Position numbers and translations under genes: made by a program
Source: Arthrobacter sp. SLBN-122
Lineage (GTDB): Bacteria; Actinomycetota; Actinomycetes; Actinomycetales; Micrococcaceae
Assembly (NCBI RefSeq): GCF_006715165.1
Contig: NZ_VFMS01000001.1
Location: forward strand, 2,976,001-3,040,000
Direction: 5' to 3'
DNA: 64,000 nucleotides
The notes under the pieces: generated by a model
The model's input: the letters and a program-made list of their open reading frames with translations, nothing else
What the model was told of the DNA's origin: nothing
Databases searched by the model: none
Shown: positions 18,469-24,746 of the stretch, in pieces
How the letters are laid out: each line of letters opens with the position of its first letter
Numbering within the stretch: position 1 is the first letter of the stretch

Positions 18469-18490
18469 GACCTTCGCGGCAGGATGGACG

Positions 18491-18519
18491 ACGGCGGCAC
18501 CCGGGCTGGGTGCCGCCGT
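18491..18519 (+). terminator. terminator after DUF1295 gene
   Basis: Perfect 12-bp stem with arms ACGGCGGCACCC (18491-18502) and GGGTGCCGCCGT (18508-18519) and loop GGGCT, 22 nt after the stop codon. A T-poor tail (TGCGG) follows. The arm and loop design resembles the terminator at 21707-21741. Confidence 0.8.
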
Positions 18520-18548
18520 TGCGGTTGCAGGATGGTTGCCGGAAGCAA

Positions 18549-18586
18549 GTACCCCCTACCCGTCCAAGCAGGTACCCCATACTCGT
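18549..18586. promoter_or_regulatory. tandem direct repeat upstream of the secreted propeller/phosphatase operon
   Basis: GTACCCCCTACCCGT (18549-18563) and GTACCCCATACTCGT (18572-18586) match at 13 of 15 positions and start 23 bp apart, about two helical turns. They lie about 110-150 bp before the start of the secreted-protein gene. This layout is usual for response-regulator or LuxR/NarL-type activator sites; the regulator is not identified. Confidence 0.45.
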
Positions 18587-18695
18587 GACTGCTGCTTGGC
18601 CGGAACCTAATCTCGAAAGACAGTGCGGTTAAGCAAAGGCCTTTTGCGCTGCACATGTTGCTGGGGAACATGGGGTTCAACTCCGGGGAGCGACA

Positions 18696-19859
18696 TTGTC
18701 AGAGTATGGATTTACCAATAAAGGTTTACCCGGCCGCAAAGGCAGGCCGTCCCGGCCAGCCAGGTCGAAGGACATGCGGCCCGGTGCGCTGCTGACGGCA
18801 CTCGTGCTCGCGGCTGAGGGCGGCATGGTGATGTTGCCGGTTGCTGCCACCGCGGCCGGTCCTGACCTTCCCGCGGCCACGAACTGCACGCCACGACTCC
18901 TTCCCGGACTCGGTGGCCGGGGCAGCAACGCCGTCGCATCGAGCAGCAACGGCCTGGTGGTCGGCCTCGCAGACACAGCGGCAGGCGAGTCGGCACCGGT
19001 GCTTTGGCGTAACGGCCAACCCACGCAGCTTGCGATCCCACTCCAGGCCGTGGCCCCGGCATCGGTTAACGCGTCAGGAGTCGTTGTCGGCACGGGGTAT
19101 GACGCCGCCAACGAGATGCTGGTGGGCTGGTGGTGGCAGGACGGGCAGTACCATCCACTTCCAGTTAAACCCGGAGACATAGCGATACCGTCGGCAGTGT
19201 CAGACAGCGGCGTCGTTGCCGGGGCACTGGTCGCCGACGAAGAACATTCAGACGGGCCGGGCGCCGACGAAGATGAGCACCCCGCCGTCTGGCCTTCCGT
19301 GACCACGGCACCCCACGAGCTCGCCCTGCCCTCCGGAACCCGCGGCGGCCACGCCTTCGCGGTCGGCAAGGACGGTGCGGCGGGCGGTGTGGCTATTGGG
19401 GATGACGCCACTCCGGTCCTCTGGGGGCCGGACGGCTCTCCAAAGGCATTGCCCACCCTCAGCGGTAAAGGCGGTGTAGTTCTTGGGATCGATTCAACCG
19501 GGCAGGCAGTGGGCCAGAGCGGCGTAGCCGGTGGAACGCATGCCGTAGCCTGGGCTGCCACCGGCGCCGTTACCGACGTCGGGGCAGCCGCGGCCGGTGC
19601 CACGTCCAGCGCCGCATCAGCAATTGCAGGCGTGACCGTGGGAGCAGGCAGCTCGCCCAACTTCCGGGCATCGAGGCCGCAGGCGGTGATTTGGATCGGC
19701 AAGAGTGCACGGATCCTGCCGCCGGGATCCGATGCCCAGTTCGCCGGCGTGTCCGGGTCTGCGACCTCGGTCTCAGGCCAAGGTGCCAACGCCGTTGTCA
19801 TTGGCTTCTCCGCAGCTGACAACGGGCTGCGCCGCGCAACCGAATGGAGCTGCAAGTGA
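18696..19859 (+). CDS. secreted protein with HAF-like / propeller repeats, 387 aa
   Basis: Probably exported: residues 1-27 are basic, then RPGALLTALVLAAEGGMVML PVAATAAG forms a hydrophobic core with an Ala-x-Ala-type cleavage region near residue 50. The mature part consists of repeated units built on the pattern G-x-V-V-G/A-x-x, hydrophobic-W, G (for example SSNGLVVGLADTAAGESAPV LWRNG; SGVVVGTGYDAANEMLVGWW WQDG; DGAAGGVAIGDDATPVLWGP DG; STGQAVGQSGVAGGTHAVAW). Such repeats are seen in the HAF family and fold as blades of a beta-propeller. Start TTG 18696 follows GGGGAG; a later ATG at residue 27 is the alternative. The downstream phosphoesterase gene starts inside its stop codon, so the two are co-translated. 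Confidence 0.7.
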   Translation: MSEYGFTNKGLPGRKGRPSRPARSKDMRPGALLTALVLAAEGGMVMLPVAATAAGPDLPAATNCTPRLLPGLGGRGSNAVASSSNGLVVGLADTAAGESAPVLWRNGQPTQLAIPLQAVAPASVNASGVVVGTGYDAANEMLVGWWWQDGQYHPLPVKPGDIAIPSAVSDSGVVAGALVADEEHSDGPGADEDEHPAVWPSVTTAPHELALPSGTRGGHAFAVGKDGAAGGVAIGDDATPVLWGPDGSPKALPTLSGKGGVVLGIDSTGQAVGQSGVAGGTHAVAWAATGAVTDVGAAAAGATSSAASAIAGVTVGAGSSPNFRASRPQAVIWIGKSARILPPGSDAQFAGVSGSATSVSGQGANAVVIGFSAADNGLRRATEWSCK

Positions 19860-21685
19860 AAGGCCAGGGGCGCTTGCGCCATCCAGTGAGTGCGGTGCTG
19901 GCCCTCCTGCTGGGCACCGCCCTCGTGCTCGCCAATGTCTACTTCCTGGGCTCGTCACGCGACTCGCAGGCCTCAGCCGCAACGTCGGTGAGCCTGGGCT
20001 TCGCCGGTGACACCGGCGGCAACACGGTGACCGGCAAGGTGATCGACGCAGCACGCAACGCCGGAACCTCGGCATTTTTCAACCTTGGCGACCTGTCCTA
20101 CTCCCAGATCACCCCGGAATCGGCCTGGTGCTCGTTCGTCAAACAGCACGCCGGGACCATGCCGTACGAATTCATCACGGGGAACCACGAGGATGACGGA
20201 CCAGACGGGGTGTGGTCAAAATTCGCCTCGTGCCTGCCGGACGAACTTGGGTCGGTAGGAAACTACGCCCAGCAGTTCTACACCGACTACCCGGCCAGCA
20301 GCCCCCTGGTGCGGCTGATCATGGTGTCCCCGAAGCTGACATACAGCGGCAGCGGCCTTGACTGGTCCTACAAGTCCGGCACCCAGGGCTACAAGTTCGT
20401 GACATCGGCAATCGACTCGGCGCGCGCTGCCGGAATCACGTTTGTCGTCGTGGGCATGCACATGTACTGCCTGTCGATGGTCAACTACCCCTGCGCCGCC
20501 AGCCCCGATTTGATGAACATGCTGGTCTCCAAGAAGGTGGACCTGTACCTGCAGGCACACGACCATGCGTACGCACGCAGCTACCCGCTGGCACTCAAGG
20601 GCAGCTGCACAGCCATCCCGGTCAGCAGCTTCAACCCGGACTGCGTGGCCGACACGGACCCCAACGGGCAGTTCGCGGCCGGGACCGGCACCATCCTGGC
20701 CACCGTGGGTTCAGGCGGCAGGTCGATCAACAGTGAGAGCAATACGACGACGGCGCCGTACTTCCAGAGCTTCATGGGCAGCAACAACAACCCCACATAC
20801 GGCTTCTTGAACGTGTCGGTGACAAGCACCACTTTGACCGGTTCATTCGTCCGCGCTTCCGGCGGAACCTATACGGACAAATTCACCATCACGCGGGCGG
20901 CGGCACCGTCTCCGACTCCGACTCCGACAGCAACAGCAACACCGCCACCGACCACGCCTCCACCGACGACGACGCCTCCACCTACAACGACGCCTCCGCC
21001 GACAACATCGGCAATCTCCGTCCGGTCGTCCGCCACGGGATCCGGCGAGCTGACGGCAGCGGGTTCGTACACGGCGGCCCTGCCGGCCGGGTGGCAACCC
21101 GGCGACACGGTCTTCCTGTTCTCGCAGGTCACGGTGTCCGGTTCTGCCAATGTCACGGCCCCAGCTGGCTGGACTCGGGCGGTTGGTGACTTCACCAGCG
21201 CAAGCTCTGCCTCGGCGCACCAGGCGGTCTGGTACCGCGTGATGCAGGCCGGCGATACTCCGCCGAGCGTGCCTGAACCGACTTCCCGGTACGCCTGGTC
21301 AACCGTTGCGGTGCAGGGGGCAAACACCACCACACCGCTGGACGTTACGCCAGCCACTGACACCAACACCGGCGTGGCTTACCCGGATGTCCGGGCGCCG
21401 TCCATCACGCCGGTAACGCCGGGGGCGCTGCTGTTGACCGCGCACGGCGTCAGGAACGGTACCAACTCGGCCACAACGTCCTTCACCCCACCGGCAGGGA
21501 CAACTGAGCTGGGCGACGCAACATCCAACATCGCGGCCAAGTCGAACGCGGCCATGGAGGTCAACGCCCTCACCCTGACCGATACGTCAGCCACTGGAAC
21601 GAAGACCGCCACCGCAGCCTCAAGCCTGGGTACGCTCCTCAACCAGTGCGGCTCGGCCATCGTGGTGCGGCCTGCAGGTCCGTGA
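19856..21685 (+). CDS. secreted metallophosphoesterase with Pro/Thr linker and C-terminal beta-domain
   Basis: Exported phosphoesterase of about 609 aa. Residues 1-40 form a signal peptide or anchor (VSAVLALLLGTALVLANVYF L). The calcineurin-like catalytic domain has the metal-binding series LGFAGDTGG, FFNLGDLSY, ITGNHEDDG, VVVGMHMY and LQAHDHAYAR, as in purple-acid-phosphatase-like enzymes. A tandemly repeated PPPTT linker (DNA about 20913-21010) leads to a roughly 220-residue C-terminal domain. That domain is Thr/Ser-rich and beta-type (LPAGWQPGDTVFLFSQVTVS; APAGWTRAVGDFTSAS) and may bind the envelope or a substrate. I favour GTG 19856: GGAG lies 7 nt upstream and the start overlaps the previous stop as GTGA. 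ATG 19844 is the alternative. The substrate is unknown. Confidence 0.87.
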   Translation: MKGQGRLRHPVSAVLALLLGTALVLANVYFLGSSRDSQASAATSVSLGFAGDTGGNTVTGKVIDAARNAGTSAFFNLGDLSYSQITPESAWCSFVKQHAGTMPYEFITGNHEDDGPDGVWSKFASCLPDELGSVGNYAQQFYTDYPASSPLVRLIMVSPKLTYSGSGLDWSYKSGTQGYKFVTSAIDSARAAGITFVVVGMHMYCLSMVNYPCAASPDLMNMLVSKKVDLYLQAHDHAYARSYPLALKGSCTAIPVSSFNPDCVADTDPNGQFAAGTGTILATVGSGGRSINSESNTTTAPYFQSFMGSNNNPTYGFLNVSVTSTTLTGSFVRASGGTYTDKFTITRAAAPSPTPTPTATATPPPTTPPPTTTPPPTTTPPPTTSAISVRSSATGSGELTAAGSYTAALPAGWQPGDTVFLFSQVTVSGSANVTAPAGWTRAVGDFTSASSASAHQAVWYRVMQAGDTPPSVPEPTSRYAWSTVAVQGANTTTPLDVTPATDTNTGVAYPDVRAPSITPVTPGALLLTAHGVRNGTNSATTSFTPPAGTTELGDATSNIAAKSNAAMEVNALTLTDTSATGTKTATAASSLGTLLNQCGSAIVVRPAGP

Positions 21686-21706
21686 CCAGACTCAGCTGAA
21701 TGAAGA

Positions 21707-21741
21707 ACGACGACGGCACCCGGCTTGGGTGCCGTCGTCGT
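21707..21741 (+). terminator. terminator after the phosphoesterase gene
   Basis: Perfect 15-bp stem with arms ACGACGACGGCACCC (21707-21721) and GGGTGCCGTCGTCGT (21727-21741) and loop GGCTT, 21 nt after the stop codon. It is followed by GTTTGCC. Confidence 0.87.
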
Positions 21742-22347
21742 GTTTGCCGTCAACAGCTGACGTGGGGGGACGTCCATGGTGCTGCCGGAGGGCGAACAGG
21801 AAAAGTCCCGCAGTACTTGGAGTACGCGGGGCCTTCCTGGCGACCACTCCGCCTAATGGGGGCCAGGCGGAGAAGCTGATCCCAACCCTAATAGCAAGCA
21901 TGCTTACTTTTCAAGTTGCGACCTCGCCGTCCCGTAACTGGCCTAGGGTCAGCCGGGGTACTACGAGTACCAGGCTGCGAAGGACTGGTCCCTGGTTGTG
22001 CTGGCCGTTCTCCTCGTCCTGATCGGGGCGGTCTTCTACCTCAGCAACAGTTGGTGCAAGAAGGCAGTCCGCAAACTCGGCCTGCCGCCGGGCGGGGACT
22101 CCAGCAAATGGAACCGCTGGGTTTTTGGAAAGGCCCTGAACCCTTGGGGACGAGCAAGCGGGAAACCATCTGATGGCTGAAGCGCGAGCCGCCGTCGCAG
22201 GATAGGCGCAGGAACCGGGAAGGATTCGCCCACTCCGCCGGAACCGGCCTTTTCGGCAGGTGCAGAACGCTAGGCTCGTCCGTGGCGTCAGCGGCAATGG
22301 GGGGCTGACGCCCCAAACCCTTCCTGCACACAACCTGGGGAACCTGC
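21742..22347. other. 606-bp region without a confident gene
   Basis: Between the phosphoesterase terminator and the HNH nuclease gene I see only the membrane-protein remnant at 21947-22180. Other features are a palindromic AGCAAGCATGCTTACT-like stretch near 21893 and short hairpins around 21820-21875. Nothing else supports a gene. Confidence 0.6.
21947..22180 (+). pseudogene. remnant of a small membrane protein gene
   Basis: The open frame from 21947 (after a TAG at 21944-21946) reads GQPGYYEYQAAKDWSLVVLA VLLVLIGAVFYLSNSWC and continues to a stop at 22180. It looks like the C-terminal part of a one-TM protein with a coding-like composition. No ATG exists in the frame; only a GTG at 21998, inside the hydrophobic segment, could start translation, and it has no good ribosome-binding site. 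A truncated gene is the simplest reading; a start at 21998 giving 60 aa cannot be excluded. Confidence 0.35.
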
Positions 22348-23232
22348 ATGTCCGGCTACACGTCCATGTCCGCAACACCGCCCGCGTCCGGCATCCGCTG
22401 GACGGCCGCCGTCGTGCTTTCCGCCCTGCTGGCGCTCTTCACGCCAAGCCTGCCGGCCATCGCCACCGACGCCCCGGACGGCACCTCCACCACCGTGGCC
22501 GGGCCGGATGCTGCCGTCGAGGCCGCAGACCTGCTGGCCACCCTTCCGGTGAAGGGCCGGGCGCCCAAGACGGGGTATGAGCGGTCGCTGTTCGGGCCGA
22601 CGTGGGCGGATGTGGACCGGAACGGCTGCGACACCCGCAACGACATCCTCCGGCGGGACCTGACCGAGGTGACCTTCACCAGCAGCGTCCCCTGCACCGT
22701 CAAGACCGGCGTGCTCGCCGATCCCTACACCGGCACGGTCATCAACTTCCTCCGCGGCACCACCACCAGCAGCGCCGTGCAGATCGACCACGTGGTGGCG
22801 CTGAGCGACGCCTGGCAAAAGGGCGCCCAGCAGCTGACGATTGAGCAGCGGACGGCGTTCGCCAACGATCCGCTGAACCTGCAGGCCACCGATGGCCCCA
22901 CCAACCAGCAAAAGGGCGACGGCGACGCCGCCACCTGGCTGCCGACCGCCAAGGGGTACCGGTGCGGGTACGTTGCCCGGCAGGTGTCCGTGAAGGCCCG
23001 GTACGGCCTGTGGGTGACGCAGGCGGAGCACGATGCGATTGCGGACATTTTGGCCGGCTGCCCGGGTGAACCGGCGCCGGCGTCCGTCACGCCCGCCGCG
23101 GGGACAACAGTGGTCTACTACGCCAACTGCACCGAGGTGGTCACCGCCGGGGCAGCGCCACTGTATGCGGATACTCCCGGCTACCGGTCCGGGCTGGACG
23201 GCGACGGCGACGGGGTGGCCTGCGAGGGCTGA
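22348..23232 (+). CDS. secreted HNH (DUF1524/GmrSD-type) nuclease with C-terminal excalibur domain
   Basis: Predicted exported nuclease of 294 aa. Residues about 15-41 form a signal peptide (AAVVLSALLALFTPSLPAIA). The nuclease part shows LFGPTWADVDRNGCDTRNDI LRRDL, then the catalytic block QIDHVVALSDAWQKGAQQLT and NDPLNLQATDGPTNQQKGDG DAATWLP, the H-N-(H) layout of the HNH/DUF1524 family found in secreted actinobacterial nucleases. The last 45 residues match the excalibur calcium-binding domain (YYANCTEVVTAGAAPLY, DGDGDGVACEG, with the DxDxDGxxCE pattern). Cysteines occur in pairs, as expected of an exported protein. It probably degrades extracellular DNA in a calcium-dependent manner. Confidence 0.92.
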   Translation: MSGYTSMSATPPASGIRWTAAVVLSALLALFTPSLPAIATDAPDGTSTTVAGPDAAVEAADLLATLPVKGRAPKTGYERSLFGPTWADVDRNGCDTRNDILRRDLTEVTFTSSVPCTVKTGVLADPYTGTVINFLRGTTTSSAVQIDHVVALSDAWQKGAQQLTIEQRTAFANDPLNLQATDGPTNQQKGDGDAATWLPTAKGYRCGYVARQVSVKARYGLWVTQAEHDAIADILAGCPGEPAPASVTPAAGTTVVYYANCTEVVTAGAAPLYADTPGYRSGLDGDGDGVACEG

Positions 23233-23283
23233 GCACCCGCCCGACGCCGCGCTCCTCCTGGGTGCGCCATGCCGGAGGCAAGG

Positions 23284-23754
23284 TTAACGTGACCTGTCCG
23301 GTTGCGTCTCTGGGGGGAAGTCTTTGTTCAGCGCGAGACCTGCGACGATTGCGCCGGCAAGGAAGAGTACAAACGGTGTTTGAAGAATCGGGCCCAGAAG
23401 CGCGAACCCCGAGTCCGCAATGGGTCTTGCCGCCGCGACGAGGCAGGCAATGTCCATCGCCAGGGCCACCAGGTAGCCGGCGATGAACACGACGATCACT
23501 GCGGGCGGCGTGTAGCCCTTGGTGAAGGCCCGCACTGCGGAGTCGTAAGCCAGGAACTTGAGTCCGATGAAAACCGGTGTGAAGGTCAGAAGATCCAGGA
23601 CGTCCACGTTTTCCGGGAATTTCCGCAGCGGGACGTTCGCGCCGCCTTGGTAAACGCCCTCGGAAAAGTACCACCGGGTGCCCAGGTGGATCCCGATCAG
23701 CAGGGCTGAGAGCAGCCCGTACCGCAGCCATGTTCCACGCCGTGTCATCCCCAT
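23284..23754 (-). CDS. hypothetical membrane protein, 156 aa
   Basis: Integral membrane protein with four likely hydrophobic segments: WLRYGLLSALLIGIHLG, LLTFTPVFIGLKFLAY, AVIVVFIAGYLVALAMDIAC LVAAA and FALLGPILQTPFVLFLAGAI VAGLAL. No family is recognised. I placed the start at ATG 23754 (MGMTRRGTW); the ATG two codons later is equally likely, and a longer frame upstream overlaps the neighbouring divergent gene. It is convergent with the HNH nuclease gene and divergent from the 88-aa gene. Confidence 0.65.
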   Translation of the reverse strand: MGMTRRGTWLRYGLLSALLIGIHLGTRWYFSEGVYQGGANVPLRKFPENVDVLDLLTFTPVFIGLKFLAYDSAVRAFTKGYTPPAVIVVFIAGYLVALAMDIACLVAAARPIADSGFALLGPILQTPFVLFLAGAIVAGLALNKDFPPETQPDRSR

Positions 23755-23839
23755 GGCCCAGTATGGCACCGGCAGGTCCGGCATCCTGCGGGATTTGAGG
23801 CAAACTTGAGACTGCTCCCACCAACGAAAGCGGATTCCC

Positions 23840-24106
23840 ATGATCACTCTCCAGCAGGACGCCGACGGCTTCATCCGAATGAACCGGCACTACCCGGCCG
23901 GCGTCCGTATCCGTATCACCTTCAATGACGGCAGCACCGGCGAGTTCCCGGGCCGGACCCTCAACAACGCCTACGACGCGGCGCTCGCGGAATTCCGCGG
24001 CAGGAATGGGTTCGACGCGCGGGGCTACAACCGGACCCCCGCAGGCCGCACCAACTCTGGCAACAAGATCGACTTCGTTCCTGTGCACCCGGGGATGGGG
24101 GAGTAG
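23840..24106 (+). CDS. hypothetical protein, 88 aa
   Basis: Small soluble protein without a recognised family. It begins MITLQQDADGFIRMNRHYPA, then a beta-hairpin-like VRIRITFNDGSTGEFPGRTL NNAYDAALAEFRGRNGFDAR, and ends in a polar GRTNSGNKIDFVPVHPGMGE. Composition is coding-like and the gene does not overlap its neighbours. No context clue to function. Confidence 0.65.
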   Translation: MITLQQDADGFIRMNRHYPAGVRIRITFNDGSTGEFPGRTLNNAYDAALAEFRGRNGFDARGYNRTPAGRTNSGNKIDFVPVHPGMGE

Positions 24107-24171
24107 CCGGCTCACCATCGTGCTGTTCGGGCTCATTGGGGTGGCGCAGGCAGACCCCCAGGCGGTTGCGG

Positions 24172-24714
24172 TTAGCTTCCCCCACGGGACGTGGGGGACG
24201 GGACGGCCCGGAGTTGCGGGAAATCCGCTTCGCCTTCAGCGGCACGCGCAGAAGGATCCGGACCGCCGAATGATGGGCGCCGGCCGGTCCGGTAGGCAGA
24301 GTCGATGATGGGTTCGAGTTCGTCAATCACGGTGTGGTTTCCGGGGAGGACCACATGGGCCAGGAATTCCGATTCAAGGGTGGCAATGCCCGCCGCCGCC
24401 GCTCCGAGCTTGGCGTCGATGGCCTGGGCCAGGGCATGCCAGGATTTGCGGTTGGCGCGTTCCAGGATTCTTGCGTTCGCTTCATGGAGCCGGCTGTCCG
24501 CAATGTCCCCCCGGACCGCCAGGGCGCCTTCGGACTGCAGGATGGGCATGACAATCCGGAACTGCCGCCCGTCACCCCTGAAGGCGACGGCACTCAGGTT
24601 TCCCCGTTGAGTGAACACGACGTCCGTTGCACCGTAGTTGGCGAGCGCCTGCCTGATGTGTTTCCGGGAAGCCTCGCTGCTGAAGGAGTCGCCCCGGGTG
24701 TAAGGACTGGTCAT
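24172..24714 (-). CDS. hypothetical protein, 180 aa
   Basis: Soluble alpha/beta protein without a recognised family. Residues 10-70 contain a helix-rich start and a strand pair (VVFTQRGNLSAVAFRGDGRQ FRIVMPIL). The middle is helical (NARILERANRKSWHALAQAI DAKLGAAAAGIATLESEFLA HVVLPGNHTVIDEL) and the C-terminal 40 residues look disordered. The pattern of a conserved Trp-His-Ala helix followed by SEFLAH resembles small conserved proteins encoded in phage-like or plasmid regions, but I cannot name a match. It lies 32 bp downstream of the rifampin-phosphotransferase-like gene on the same strand, so it may be co-transcribed with it. Confidence 0.65.
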   Translation of the reverse strand: MTSPYTRGDSFSSEASRKHIRQALANYGATDVVFTQRGNLSAVAFRGDGRQFRIVMPILQSEGALAVRGDIADSRLHEANARILERANRKSWHALAQAIDAKLGAAAAGIATLESEFLAHVVLPGNHTVIDELEPIIDSAYRTGRRPSFGGPDPSARAAEGEADFPQLRAVPSPTSRGGS

Positions 24715-24746
24715 CTCCCAACTATGCTCCTCCCGGCCCCTCTTTC

